Part shown: piece after piece, positions 10,993-24,445 of the stretch
How positions within the stretch are numbered: position 1 is the first letter of the stretch
Layout: every line of letters begins with the position of its first letter
Source: Gambelia wislizenii
Taxonomy: Eukaryota; Chordata; Lepidosauria; Squamata; Crotaphytidae
Reading direction: 5' to 3'
Length of the DNA: 64,000 nt
NCBI GenBank assembly: GCA_030847615.1
Contig: JAUMIR010000005.1
Coordinates: forward strand, 63,949,001 to 64,013,000
Made by a program: the position numbers and the translations under genes
The notes under the pieces: model-generated
Told to the model about the DNA's origin: nothing
The model's input: the letters and a program-made list of their open reading frames with translations, nothing else
Database searches by the model: none

Positions 10993-12303
10993 TAAAAATT
11001 ACTTCAGCTTGTAAGCATCCTGCCATACCACACATCATAAAGATGGCCCACAATAGCAAACCAGCCTCCCTCCACTCATCCATCTTTCATCCATGTCTGC
11101 ATCTCCCTAATTAATTAACCAGGAACAAATCTATGTGAACACTTTAAGTTTGATACAGAGCAAGGTCCTGTACAGAAAAAGGCAGAAATTGTGTTATCAT
11201 TATGGCCAAATAGAGCTGCTATTTTAAAAACAAAACAAAACATCTTCTAAGCTTCCAAAAAGAGTGAAAAGCAAAAACCCGGTACACTTAAAGTTTGTGG
11301 ATGGTTTAGTTCCCTTGATGTCTAGCCTTGACTAACACCAATGAAAGATGAAGAACAGGGTTGTATAGCTTGCCTTCCTGTTGTCATCCAAGCTTAGTAT
11401 CTTTTGAAATTTAGACCTAATACACTGGAAGCTTTGCAAAACTACAAAGCCACCCTTCTGGCTCTTTCCTTTCTTCAGCCCACAGCAAAGTCCACACAGA
11501 TTGCAGCCACTAAGAGACAGGGGAGTGGATTTTAGTAACAAGATAGAAAGAACTGCTTAGGTTAAAATTCTGCAACTCTGTCTCCCTTCCCCTGACAAAA
11601 AAGCACATATAACTTTCAAGGAATTTGTAGGCTACTTCTGAAATGCCTCACATTTGCTATGTGGCATGTAAGGCCAGTTTTTGTCTTTTCATTACATTCT
11701 CATTTTCCTCCCATAGGAAAACAATTACATATAGAAGCTTAACTAAGGACAACTGGCTTCACTGTCATACAACCTGGACTATGCAGGACCTTATACATTA
11801 CCATATAGATTAGCTTCTAGATCATGACCCTACAGATAGATGGATCTCTTGTCTGTTCAATGTGAAGACCATCTCATTCTTTCATGGAAAGAAAATTTAA
11901 TTCTCTTGCAGTAAAATAAGAAAACCATGTTAGTCTGTTGGTACTTTGCCCTTCTGGCAAAGATTATTAGAGTTCAGAGACACGTGAGTCAGATTTGCTA
12001 GGAGTTTTGGCAAAGGTCTCTTTTTGCTGTTTATAATTTCCTAGATTCTTAGTACACATTAGTGGCATTTCCTCCTTGACATTAGTATCTGTTATGATAA
12101 TAAAACAACATAAATATATTCAGCATGTAGAATACATACTTATTAATCTAGTTGCACCAAAGCTGAAAAACGCACACAGGTTTAAACAGACTGCTGAGTT
12201 GTAGTTTGACAAAGTTACCATCAGCCCATTATATTGAGCAGATGTATTTCCATAATTTTTGCAGCATATTATACATATAGCAATTATGTACTATGCTTAG
12301 ATA
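10993..12303. other. Intronic DNA, no recognised feature
   Basis: AT-rich noncoding sequence. No exon, RNA gene or full-length repeat is recognised. The stretch near 11940-12000 may be an old interspersed repeat. Confidence 0.45.
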
Positions 12304-12760
12304 TTGAGAACACGGCTGCGCTGGGAAGGGCACGTTTCTAGGATGGAGGACCATCGCCTCCCAAAAATAGTACTCTATGGTGAACTCGCCACGGGTCAGT
12401 GTAAGAGGGGCGTTCCAAAAAAACAATACAAGGACTCCCTGAAACAACATCTCAGGCTTGGCCAAATTGATCACCAACAATGGTCTGCCCTGGCCTCACA
12501 TTGGGAGGCATGGAGATGCACTTATCCACAATGTTGCAGCCTTATTTGAGAATACACGCCAAACAAATCTTGAAGAGAAACGACAACGCAGAAAGAATTA
12601 CAACCCAGAAACATCACCCAAGGAGACCTTCTGCTGTGCTTTCTGCAACCGGACTTGTTTATCTCGGCTTGGCCTTTTCAGTCATCAGCGCGCTTGCAGA
12701 AAGCGCGGGATGAGTCCTTCCTGAATCTTCGTTTGCGAAGAAAAGCCAGAGAGACTATGC
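12304..12760 (+). mobile_element. LINE 3' end encoding RT C-terminus with C2H2-like finger
   Basis: The plus strand encodes LRWEGHVSRMEDHRLPK, then YGELATGQCKRGVPKKQYKD, a C-terminal block common in non-LTR retrotransposon ORF2 proteins. After a frameshift near 12545 it ends in a zinc-finger-like CAFCNRTCLSRLGLFSHQRA followed by Cys and a basic tail, with a stop at 12721. The 3' untranslated part is at most about 40 bp, ending near GAAAAGCCAGAGAG. A close copy in reverse sits at the right edge (63882-64000). I am not sure of the LINE clade. Confidence 0.7.
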
Positions 12761-12799
12761 TTAGAAGCATATTACAAGTATATCAATTATGACAGATTC

Positions 12800-13145
12800 C
12801 AAATAATCAGATGGGGCCCTCTTTGTCTTGTGACCCATTTGTGGAATGCCCTCTCCTTGAAGGACCTGTTAGTACCAACTTTGGCTTCATTCTGCTTCCG
12901 AGCTAAAACAGCTTTTTTAAAAAAATTTTGGAGCCTGGTTTTGGTGAGGGTGGCAAAACATACCTAACTTTAAACTGTTTGAACTATCTAGCCTATTTAA
13001 ACTTGCTAAATTGTTTAATATGCTTTCAATTGGTTTAAATTATTTTTATTAAATAATTATTAAAATTGTGCAAATAATCAATTTTAACATCCCCCTGAGA
13101 TCAGATGCTAAAGGGCATGATAGAAAAATAAATAAATATTAGTCC
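12800..13145 (+). mobile_element. L2/CR1-type LINE 3' end
   Basis: The segment begins in a decayed coding tail (TTTGTGGAATGCCCTCTCC, equivalent to the LWNALP block), continues through AT-rich 3' UTR and ends in ACATCCCCCTGAGATC, then AAGGGCATGATAGAAAAATAAATAAATA, a degenerate form of the GTAAGCCGCCC...GGGCGGGATAAATAAA tail of these LINEs. Heavily 5' truncated. Confidence 0.6.
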
Positions 13146-15105
13146 CATAATGTTTAAAACACAAGGAACAGATCACCACCTATTTCTGATGCCCTAATAA
13201 ATGTGATTACAGTATGTGTATGAACTGAAGTAATTGTATACTCTGTCTTCGCTTCTCCTATTGTTTCCCCTCTGTTGAATGTAACACTGCAATTTCTTCA
13301 AGGCACAAATCTATCCTTTTATATGCTGCAAAGCACAATGCCACTTTGATGTCTCGATAAATAAACAGTCATAATTGTCATCAAGCTTATTATAACATCA
13401 TTAACTACTTTCACTGATGTTTACCTTGATATCAGAGGTGTCACGCTGACAATTGCGCCATGCCCGTGAAATTGAAGAAAACGTTCTATCTGCATGGTCA
13501 AACTTTCCCCCTTGCAAGTTTAGGAAGAATGTTGTAAAAGGTTCCTAAGAAAATTCAAAGAAGAGCAAGAATCTGAAATTACTGGGAAGCAGTTTCCCTT
13601 TCCAATAATTAGTATTTTGACCTTTTTCAAACTGAACTAAAGATTAATTTGTAAATTTTATATCCACAGAGAAAGTAAAGAAAAACCAAAAAAAAAAAAA
13701 AGGTAATGGAGATCTATTCTGCTAGAACAGCACACTTTACAAGTAAGAATAACATTTAGATTTTCAAAATCATGATGTCTTACATTGTGACGTATTATAT
13801 TTTAAACCATTGTCATACAGCAGAAAGTAGAAAGAGTTCTGGGTTACTGTTATAACTGAATTCACTAGAGGCTTTAGGAAAGCTAATACCTTCCATATCA
13901 ACTCTCCCCAATCAAGCAAAATCTGTGAAACAGGGACAATCTTACATTATAAAGCTTCTGGGAGAATTATTGGAACAATAATATAAACTCAATGTATTCT
14001 TCTTTTATTAGCTTATCAGCTATTGCTGTAATGCTAAATAATGCTTAACACATCTTAAAGTATAAACATTTAAATTACTGGGTGTACACATGTGTGACTG
14101 TGTATAGGCCAGGATCCAAAGCACCATTTTATTTTCAATTTCAGCTAGCCTTGTAACAATCAGTTTTCTTTGACCCTCAACCAGATTCCCGCCATGTCTT
14201 TTTGTAAACTGTCTTTAGAACTTCCTTCAGTTTGAAAAATAATTTGTCATATAACCTTGGTAAAGATGGAATGAGCATACATAACTAATGATGAAATGCT
14301 TTGGATACTATGTATTATTCAGTTAAAACGCCCCTAGGAATATAGCATAAAAGGGGTGGGTTGATATTTGTTTGAACAAATGAAAACCCTTTTCCTCCCA
14401 GTCAAAGGACACTTAAGTACATATTAGTGGATAATTACTTGAAATTAGCTAAGTACCATAAATTACCTTAAGGATTTCTGTCTGCTTGTACCATCCTAAC
14501 AAGGTTTAATTAATGATGTGCTGCTAATGCTTTCCCAAAGAAATTAGTTTCCATCTAATAAATCATCATTCCAGCTTATTTTACAGAAACATGGTCTGTT
14601 TTATAAATATATTAAGTCTCCTCTATTATAACAGTATCTGTAAGCATACCACAACATTAGGAAAAGGAGATCATGATCATTCTGTTTTTATACTATATAA
14701 TAAAGCCTTGTTTTACTTGTCACTGATACACATTAAATCCTTCTAATATGGCCAGATTCCATCTTTTTTAAAGAAGCCATCATTGAAATAAAATAAAATA
14801 AAATAAATTGAAACAATTCCAACCAGAAAAAAACACTTGAAAAATTGTTGCGAATTTCCAAGGAGCTCACTTGAAAAATATGTTCTAAGGGAGAGCTTTC
14901 CTATTTAGCTTATATCATAAAAATATGTTCAGAATTTAGAAGCAATTTTATTTATGACCATAAAAAGCAAGCTATTGAATTTACTCAGCTCTCAAAATCT
15001 TATTAGCTTTAACGGCAATTGATTTTAAATCTGTACTTCAACCATTTGTTAATTTCTCTAGTAATGTAAACGAAAAATATTTCCATAAGTAAAGATTTTA
15101 CTTAC
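13146..15105. other. Intron of LRBA-like gene, no recognised repeat
   Basis: AT-rich sequence downstream (in gene sense) of the exon at 15106-15246. It contains an (AAAAT)n microsatellite at 14786-14807 and an A tract near 13688-13702. The stretch 14100-14700 is free of obvious repeats. I searched for the next BEACH exon here and did not find it. Confidence 0.5.
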
Positions 15106-15246
15106 AATTCTTAACAACCAAGTGAGTGTAAAGCTTGCTGTGGAATAATGTGTTCCATAATGGAATTTTGGAACCTGCTCATCTTCCCATGTTTCATAGC
15201 GTTCTGCAAAGAATGCACCTCTTTTGGGATTAAGGGCACCGATAGG
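15106..15246 (-). CDS. LRBA: BEACH domain exon of LRBA (47 codons)
   Basis: An exon of 141 bp, phase 0 at both ends, with an AG acceptor just above 15246 and a GTAAGT donor just below 15106. It encodes [20 protein letters not shown] and continues to a [12 protein letters not shown] block and WLLRI, the BEACH-domain segment that follows DLSK in neurobeachin-family proteins. The next residues in the family (EPFTTYFLN) begin the following exon, which I do not find to the left, so it is probably beyond position 1. LRBA is a large cytosolic scaffold of endomembranes linked to vesicle trafficking and CTLA4 recycling. NBEA is the alternative, but the [13 protein letters not shown] wording fits LRBA better. 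Confidence 0.9.
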
Positions 15247-18200
15247 CTAGAGACAAGAAAAGGAACAGCCTTTATACATAATATTGGCAACATTTTTGTA
15301 ACAGTTCATCTGCTAAATTATAATGGGTATAATAAATAAAACATTGTACATTGTTAATACAGTACTTTTAAAATGACAGATTTTGACACTTTTAAGTATG
15401 TGCAGCAAGGAAAGAGAAGAGGCACTATTTCTTCTGTTAGCCACTTTGGCCCTTGTTCACGGCAAACTACAACTGGCTACCCACAGCTTTACAGTGAAAC
15501 TTTCTTCCACTTCCTTCCCCTCTCCTGCTGTGGAGAGCTTCTTAGTATATGAGGGACTGCAGTGAGGCACTGACTCCTCCGAGTTCTGTTGGATTCTGTT
15601 GGATAATGCCCAACATCATCTTCTGTTTTCTACTCACCCAATCACTGCCCTTGGTCAAAAATGGACTAGATATAACATTTCTTGACCTTTCCTAAAATTA
15701 AAGTTGGTTGACTATTTGTTTCCTTATGTGAAAATGCTGGTGTTAACCCGTAGGGATTTGATTATGTTGAGAACTGTATTATAACCCACCCCTCATTTTA
15801 AGGTCAAGGTTGGGGGTCCTGTGATTTCCCCCACATTTTGCCAGACAGATGGGTGTAAAAAGCAGGGCCTTGTTGACAAAACAGTGGAATGCCCTCCTTA
15901 ATGGAGATCCACTGAGCTCACTCACTGGCAAAAAAAAGTCAGATGATTTCAAGTTGATTTAGACTCTAGTACGATGTTTCATTAAACAGCACAGAGACAT
16001 TTGTGTGTATACTAAATGAACAGTAAAATGCTATATTTAAAAACACACCATGAAAGCAATCTAACTATAGCACACATCCCTACCATTAAGAGGCATATTA
16101 CAAGCCTTTCCGAAACATAAAGGAACAGAGCAATAAGTTAAAAAGGTATTCTAAAATAAGCCAATTTAACATAAACATTTTATTTAGGAATAAAACAGAA
16201 AAACTGATTATCTATCTCTCAGTGGCTACAAACACTATACAGACTAGAGCCATCCAATATGTTCAACAGTTTCCCCAAATTTGGCACAACTTTCCTTGAG
16301 AAATTGACTCACCAAAGCAGCACTGAATTTGAGAAAATGAGAAGCTTTCCGACTAAGTTAAGGAAATATAGTTCCTTAACTTAGGCAACAATGAACTACA
16401 AATGTGAAGACAATTACAAGTGTTTAAAATTAAATACTGCAGAATTAATTTTACTACTTAGCAACAGAATGGTATTTCCTTTTGCCTTTTGTTATAGGCA
16501 TTTTTTCTTCTTCTTGTGTATATTCCTATGGACTACAAGGCACAAAACCTGGCATGAACCCTGGCAACCTTCTAATATGAATGATAAACCCCTTTCTTAA
16601 GCAACGCTACAAAAGGTTGCTTTGTTTTATGTGAGGCAGCGAACATATTCCAAGGAAGAATTAGGTTCACTCTGCTGTTAATACTGTATTTGTTGAAGAA
16701 CCACTATCTGTTTTAGTGTTTGGTGACATTCAACCATGCCTAGATTTTCTTTAAAAAGAGACATTAGGTCATTTGAAAATAAGTTACATTTCAGTAACAA
16801 TACAAATACTGCTGTATCTGTATGGCATTGCAGCTTTTCAAAGACATGCTTTCAACTGCTTCCATTTTTATTATTTTCCAAGTAAGACCACCACAGATCA
16901 ATAGTTATAGAATTACATTCACTGAATATAAAGCTAAAACCAATTAGTATTGATTTAATTCTCGTTTGAAAAAAGAAATAAAAGGAATCATGTGGAGATC
17001 CATACAAGACAGAATGCACAGTATTGATTTTTAACCCTTCTATTTTGTTACACTTGGTTTCTGAAACCTGGCAATAGGACAACTATCAAGTCATGCCATG
17101 TTTATTTGCAAGCACTGTTTTTTTTTTTTTAATCATCAAATGGGGGACGGCTTAGAAATAAAGAACTATGGGACTGTGCTCTGACAATGATACACTATCA
17201 GCTTACTCAGAGAAGTTACAGAGGGAATACACACGTTGAATTATACATTACACAAATGCTCTGATTTATTGTGGTAATAACATCCACCTCATTAAAAGAT
17301 TCTGCTTTGCTGCAGTCGGAAAGCTACATATTGTTTACTGCTATAAATTAATGGCAGTACACAGAAGACTGTGGAACCCTTGTAACAATAGATCTGTAAT
17401 GACAGTACTGTATATCACTGCTTCCTCAGCAGCTTTGTAATAAAGTGGAGATGGTGTATTGGGCTAATACATTCTACTAGGCTGACCCACATTTTCCTGA
17501 CAACTGCTATAAGGCCTTGCAAACAGTTAACTAATTATCAACCACTCAGGAAAGGGGAAGAAATCCCAATCCCTTCTAAAATGCTCCTCTTATTCTTTTA
17601 TATGAAATGTTCATTCTTTTTTTACTATCACATTTTGAAAGGAATTGATAACTGCTGTTCTGCTTAATTGGCTTTGAAGTGGCATTATTCTCATACGGGT
17701 GCCAAGGCTAGGAAATTCCCAATTGTGATGCATCAGCCATAAATGTGTTTATGAAAACTGAGTGCCAATAGCTGCTCACTGGCCCACACAGGAGAAATGG
17801 CATTCATAGGAAAATAAGCAACTTAAAGCAGTCCTTTGACCTACAGTAATGCAATATATCTTACTTACTGCAGAAATGGATGCAGCAGTGAGAGAGATGC
17901 AATTATATGGTTAGATACTGCTAACAGAGCCCAGGTTTTAACTAAGAAATCCAAGCAGAAGCGAACTATGTTAATGATACATTTTGCAGGAATAAGCAAG
18001 GAAGAATCCCAGGAAGGCATCTCAGTGATTTATTCAAAACCTTCAGGTTATAAATTGTACTAGCTTTCTTGGTGCTGATAGATCTCCTCCTAACAAAATG
18101 AATTTGTTTCAATATTATCTACATGCTGAACACATAAAAATGAAGTGATAACATAATTAAACTTCAATTAAAAATAAAAGAAAGCAGCAGCACAAACCAA

Positions 18201-20658
18201 TATAAATCAATCAAGCAAAACAATATAAAGCAACAGAACTCACATCTACACACCAACAGCAGAAGGCAGCACAAAGCGCCATCAGTTGCTGCCAATATTC
18301 TTCCCTATACAGCCATGTTTTAACCTGACAGGCAGCAGAATAAATTGAAAGATAGGGGCAGGTAGGTTTTCCAGTGAAGGACCTTCCACAGTGTTCGTGC
18401 CACAATGGGTCCTGCTGCAAGTATTCCCCTGCTATATTAAATGAAAAGGAGATGATAGCACACTTTTCTTTTCTCAGAGTAGGTAATGGAGCAAACCAAA
18501 GCTACAGGATATGAACCAGAAAACAGGTTCTTTACAGTGAATATCTGGTAGCTCCTTTCCCTGCATCCCATAAACATATGAGTCTTCAAACCATCTTGGT
18601 GACAATGGTGCTACCCATGAGTACTGCAAGGAATATGGTCTGAATGACCCTGCATTCATTTCCATACCATGCCAGTTTTCTCGTGGTAACAGCTCTGAGT
18701 AATTTTTTTTAAAAAAAACTTCTGTACTACATATTGTTTTAGCTATTTAGTTTTAATTTATATTGTAACCCACTTATCCCATATTGTGAGAAAGGTGGAC
18801 TATTAGCAAGGGGATTTTAGATCTCTAGGTGCTTTACAATAGATCAGCAAGGATATTTTTATTCCCAACTACTGTATTTAAGAATAGGACCAACCAAATG
18901 ACTTCCCAGCCTTCTCTAAATTAAACTGCTGTAAATAATGACAAGTTGATTTGTGTGTGGAAGGACTGCAAGCTTCATTGAAGTGCTCTAAACAAACTCC
19001 TGGGTCAGAATTCTTTCAGTCTAACTTCTGTGCCAGGTTTCATCTGCTGGATCTCAGGGTTCTAGTAAAACGCAAAAACAAACCTGCAGTTGGGCTCAGA
19101 GATCTAGAACTGAACTTGGAAAGAAGAGTTCCCGTACTCACAAAATTATTCATTTTATAAAAGACATAAAGTTGAAGGATGCGTTGGTGCTGTTCTTTCC
19201 TTTTTGGTGTGCTTTAATTCAACTGGGTTTTAATGTTTAATTTATTTGACTGTGTGTTAATCTTGTTAGAAATAACCTTCAGTTGCAGTTTTGGGAGAAC
19301 GCTGGGATATAAATCAAGGAAGGAAGGAAGCAAATACTATCAATTACAGGTTTTGTAATCTATTAATCACTTTGTTTGTTAGAGTAGAAGTCAAGTTATA
19401 TGAAGCTTTTTTAAAAGGCAGTTGCCACTTTGGCTTGTGGAACAGATGCATAATATGCCTGAGATCCAGTCACATTCCAATTAGCACTGATTAGACCTTA
19501 GCCAGAGCACTGCCTTATGTTTTGCTCACCTCATTTTTAGATAGATACCAACAAGTTGGTCAGACTTGAAGGGGCTACAACAATTTAAATGAAAAAGTGA
19601 AGTAATAGTGAAAGGCTATACACAGAGGGGGAAAGAAGATAGAAAGGGAAATCTTCTAATTATTTTCACAAATATGTTAAAGAATGATTATATACCAAGG
19701 CCAGTGAAGGAAGACTAATTGATTCAAGTTAGAGCAAAACAGGACATGCTTCTAACTACATTTGGGAAACAGATCAATTCTTCAGAGAGCCTTAAAGACA
19801 TAACATTTCTAATTCCTTAATGGGTTTGTATGCCTCCCTCTCAAGCCCTTCACTCTGCAACATGAATTCTTTTTGCCAGACTTAGACATTATTAATGCCT
19901 ACATCAGCAGAAAAATGTTGTTAACTAGCCATGCCTCATTACTAAGTGGATGCTTGAAAGCAGACTCAACCCTAATTTCACATACTAGTTAACAGCCAAT
20001 ATTGGTTAATATTAAGAATGGCCAATGCTTTACTGTAGCTAAAGTTGGGTGGCTAACAGGGAGACTTTAAATTTGAGGAAATCCTCCTGTTATCAGATAC
20101 CTGCCGACACAGTTTCTGGCTCTATGATTACCCTTATTGTTAAAGTGGTTATAATCATGAACTGAGCAGAAGGAAGCAAAATGGCATAGTACTGTCTGAA
20201 CACAAAAATGAACACATAATCTCACAAGCCTACAACAAATATAGGTTAAGGTTGAAACTTTAAAATGCTCCAACATGCTAATGGATGAAGTGAGTCCCAC
20301 AATTTTCAGATGCAGAAGACAAATTAGTAGTCACAATGAAAATTAGAAGTTTCGTAGAAACTATATACATAAAATAGATAATGTAAGACAAGGCAACACA
20401 TATTGCTTATCCTGGAGAATGGTTGATTACAGGTTTTAGTTATTGTATACACTTACCACTTTCTCAGTCTATTGCAAATGAGGGATGACAGCGGCTATTC
20501 AGTAAAACGGTGCTCCTAAAAGTACCATAGCATTTTGGTCCATATGCTACAGCAGTTTTTTTTATATATATACCTGACAGGTGCCATGCTGGCTAGGATG
20601 ATAGGATTTCCAGTCCAACACATCTGGAGGGCACAAGATTATAAAAGACTACACTAGA
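15247..20658. other. LRBA intron, 3' part, mostly unique DNA
   Basis: Part of the 17.9 kb intron between the exons at 33191-33303 and 15106-15246. Weak LINE 3' debris is visible near 15850-15990, 18720-18810 and 19190-19330 (a TGTAACCCACTTATCC-type block and a GGGATATAAATCAAGG-type end). Long A or T runs occur near 17119 and 18700. The 17580-18060 stretch has no repeat signature and could be a conserved noncoding segment, which cannot be judged from one sequence. Confidence 0.5.
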
Positions 20659-20881
20659 GAGGAGCAGTGTAGTGTAGTGGTTTGAGTGCTGGGCTAAGAC
20701 TCTGGGAGACTAGTGTTCAAATATCTGGTTGGCCATGGAAACCCACTGGGTGACCTTGGCTAAATCACATTCTCTCAGCCTCAAAGGAAGGCAATGGCAA
20801 ACTACTTCTGAATAAAAAACCCATGATAGGTTCACCTTAGAATCACCAAAAGTCAGAGACTTACTTGGAGGTACACAACAA
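20659..20881 (+). mobile_element. Sauria-type SINE
   Basis: The tRNA-like head has an A-box-like AGTGTAGTGG and a decayed B box (GTGTTCAAAT). A body follows with CCCACTGGGTGACCTTGGC, GGAAGGCAATGGCAAAC and ATGATAGGTTCACCTTAG, and a tail with GGAGGTACACAACA. The 3' part is the one that Sauria SINEs share with the Bov-B LINE. Full length with scattered substitutions. Confidence 0.8.
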
Positions 20882-22735
20882 TATTTACACATACATATAT
20901 AATATGGTCTGCACCATCTGAGCATTCCCTTCAAAATGTATGGGAAAACTTATTTTCTTACAAACACAAAACAGATAATGGAAGGTGGACAAAAGGCATC
21001 TTTTGTGGATTCTGCCATATATTAGTATACCCAAGATAACAAACTAAAACTAAACATTTGTGTTATGCTGTGTTGATAGGAGCTACCCTGTTCACAGTGA
21101 CTCATTGAGTGTTGTGACAGCACAGCTAAAAAAAAGCTAAACTTGCCTGTCATCTCCATTTGTTGGTCAAACCTCAATCAGAGAGTACTTCATAGGGACT
21201 GAAATGTGTTCAGAACACACAGACACAAAATGTTGTTCTCCCACATTTGTCCTATTCAAATCTGGGATACAATGGCAATTTTACTGAACTATTTGTGTAA
21301 TACTCTAACAAATAAATACAATTTACTGTGGGCAGTTTCTAAGAGGGAAGCAAACAGTTCTACTCATTTCAACTACATGGATGTCTATCAGAGCCATAGA
21401 TTTCTTTCTAACAAAAATATATTTGCAATTAATGAAAGAAATTGAACAAATACAATGATTTCTAATATGTGTTCATTTATCAGCTGCTTAAATCCTCCTT
21501 GTGTAGTCTCAGTGTATTATTTCCATACAATAAATAATATTGTTAAGTGTCACAAAATAACAACTGCATTTGGTTAACGATTCTATGATTTTATGTGTGC
21601 ATAATCGTAACAGATAAAACCAATCACTCTTACAAAGCATCACAATATTAATTTAAAAATACAGATGAGATCTTTACAGCATTTTTTTCCTACAAAAATA
21701 TCACTTTGGCAATGAAATACAGATAAATAGCCTTTGGTTGGATCATTTAAGGATCATATGCCTTGTTCATGGCTCACAACTATTTTGCAGCTGCTGCTTT
21801 ATCTAACTGACAAGTATAACCAATGGACTGTGATAAGCAGTTTTATCAAACCCATGGGTATTTTGTTGTGTACATTGAAGGGATAGTGTAAATGCTATTA
21901 CTGTTATCACTTTACACTCCTGATTTGATTTAATAGCTTAGAAATATATCCAAGCCATACAGTTTTATAACTGTATTTTTTTTTTAAAAAAAAAAGGTAA
22001 TTTATTTAGGTTGTCTGCTTGAAGAGATACTAAAATATGTGGTAGCCAAATAAGCACCAGCCAAACTAGGCAACCAAAATTTTTGCAAACACTAGTTAAA
22101 CAATGACTTTTGCAATTTTCAACCAACAAATCCACAGAGACAAAGTAAAATATGTTCTTTTTTAATCAAACAAACAGATATGTAACAATAACAAACCAAA
22201 GCAGAGAGTTTGGTTTTACTGTCCAGCCATATTCTGCACATATTCCATGGCTAAACTGCTTGGGTGTGTTGTACTGTATATATGCCCACAGTCATGACAT
22301 GACTATCTGTTGTTCAGCAACCAGCTTGGTCAGGGAGAGTGTGTTTCTCCAACTGGAAATAGCACAGATCATCCAGGAGTCTGTACCACCACTATCACTG
22401 CTGCTGCCGCCGCCACCACCTCCTCCTCCTCCTCACCGTCACCACCATTCCTAAAAGAGGCTTACAAAAAGACCTCTTATCTTCTAGTTGGAGGGGCAGC
22501 TCCCTGATACAAAACCGCAATTTGTATTCCTGCACCTGCACAGCCAGGGGTGAAAGATGCTAGGCGGGGGGAGGGGAATCAAGAGAACACCAGATGTAGC
22601 TAACTGACCATCAGAGCTAACTGACCATCAGAGCTAGCATAGCTTGACAATGAATACATGAAAATTTGTCACTGTCAGTTGGGTTACTAGCCATGGGTGC
22701 AGGGGATCTTTTGTGATTCACCCCAAATCTGAGTA
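20882..22735. other. LRBA intron, no recognised gene
   Basis: AT-rich DNA. It includes a T/A run at 21978-21997 that could fold back on itself, a CCG/CCT-rich microsatellite at about 22398-22440, and a small tandem duplication of AGCTAACTGACCATCAG at about 22599-22632. Confidence 0.5.
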
Positions 22736-22968
22736 GAGCCAGCATGGTGTGGTGGTTTGGTTGTTGGACTAGAACCCTGCAGAAAGGGATTTGAACCCCC
22801 ACTCAGCCAAGGAAACCCACCTTGGGCAAGTCATACACTCTCAGCTGCAAAGGAAGACAATGGCAACCCCACTCCCCAAACAAATATTGCCAAGAAAATC
22901 CCATGATAGGTTCACTTTAGGGTTACCATAAGTTGGAAATGCCTTGAAGGCACACAACAACAACAACC
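22736..22968 (+). mobile_element. Sauria-type SINE
   Basis: The second plus-strand copy. The head has GCATGGTGTGGTGGTTTGG and the B-box-like GATTTGAACC. The body has TTGGGCAAGTCA and ATGATAGGTTCACTTTAG. The tail is CCATAAGTTGGAAATGCC, GAAGGCACACAAC and a CAA repeat, typical of the Bov-B-like SINE end. Confidence 0.85.
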
Positions 22969-23349
22969 TAATCTGAGTAGCCTTGTGGCTCTGATGTCTG
23001 TGAGTTGAATGCCACTGATCACCTATTCTTTCAAAGCAGTGCCAAAACCCAGAAGGAAGTTATACCAGGTCATAAGCCTACTACATTCTAGCCACCAAGA
23101 GGAGAATGTAGACTTGACACTCACTGTGAGCAATATGCACAGCACTTTGCAGACAAACATATTCACACCTATTCTGACCTGGACACTTTCAATTTGTATA
23201 GATCACAGTATAATCCAAATATCATCTGGCAGGTGAAGCCAGCTATGTGTGCACTGTACTCTTACCTTCCTGGCTTACAAAAGTGATCAACAATGGGGGA
23301 AGAAAATGGCTAGTTGGGTAAAGGGAGCAAAGAATAACTCTTTGCAAAA
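22969..23349. other. Intronic DNA between SINE and LINE
   Basis: No gene, exon or recognisable repeat; possibly the 5' extension of the degraded LINE that follows. Confidence 0.4.
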
Positions 23350-24445
23350 AGAAAGGTCCTACTATCTTTAAAAGAAGCAGTTATAAGACTATTGTTTAAA
23401 TGCCCCTGCTTGAACCCTACCATACTGGATAACTATTGGCCAGTCACCAATATTTCATTTCTGGGTAAACCCCAGGAGTGCATGGTAGGCTCTTACCTTC
23501 CAGGATGAGATAGACTACCTAGATCTATTTCAGGCTGGTTTCAGGCTGGGTTATGGAACGGAGACAGATTAGCTGGCTTGGTTGATGACTTATGCAGGAA
23601 CCGGATGTGGGAGAGTGACCCTGCTAGCTATGCTAGACCTGTCATAGCTTTTGATACCACTGACTATGGCATTGGTCTGGGCCACCTTTCTGGCACTGTT
23701 TAGAGATACTGTCATACAGTGACTTCACTCCTGCCTGAAGGGTAGGTGTTCAGAAGATGGTGTTGGGGGCATTCCTGTTTGATACTCTGGTCTATAGAGT
23801 CTCTCAAGGTTCTATTGTGCCCCATGATATTTTGGTCTGGTGCTGCCAATATCATGATGACACTTACCTCTATTCTTCCTCTTCTTCTAAAGCTAAGGAA
23901 GTTTGTGTCAGTAATGTACTGGATGAAGGTGAACAAACTAAAGCTTAATCCAAATAAGACAGAGGTGCTCTTTTGCAGTTGAAAGGCAGGTCGGCAATTA
24001 GGAATCCAAATTGTACTGGAATGGGGTTACATTTCCCCTGTGGATACTGGATTGCAGATTGGGCATATTCATGGATTCAACCCTGAACCTGCATTCCCAG
24101 GTTTTAGTGAGTGCATCTGTGAGTGCATTTGCACAATTAAAGCTAGCATGGCTCTACTCATTCCTGGAGATGTCTGAAATGGTCATGGTAGCATGTACCT
24201 TAATTACAACCCATTTGGATTACTGTAACATGCTTCATATGTGGGATTGTTTTTGAAGAGTATTCAGAAACATTACCTGGTCAAAAAAGGTTCAGCCAGA
24301 CTATTGACTGGGGCTGGTTACAGGGAACATGTAACTCCCCTGTTGCAACAGCTTCACTAGCTACCAGACCATTTCTGGTCACAATTCAAAGTCCTAGTTA
24401 TGATCTATAACATTCCAAATTACTTGGGTCTAGCCTATCTCTACA
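23350..24445 (+). mobile_element. L2/CR1-type LINE, heavily degraded
   Basis: Reading all three plus frames gives the order of blocks of an L2-type reverse transcriptase. These are a ...KKP..NPT..DNY.PV..FLGK region near 23400-23470, a FQAGFRLGYGTET-like piece near 23525-23570, LAMLDLS near 23620, VSQGSIVPHDI near 23800, the remains of the YADD box as CCQYHDDT near 23845, LNPNKTEVLFCS near 23945-23982 and a LDYCNMLHM block near 24220. Stops and indels are frequent. It is antisense to the host gene. Confidence 0.7.

Noticed and set aside
13146..15105. Search for the next BEACH exon (EPFTTYFLN block)
   Set aside because: No minus-strand match with splice signals here or at 2566-4230 and 9708-12300; it probably lies left of the window.
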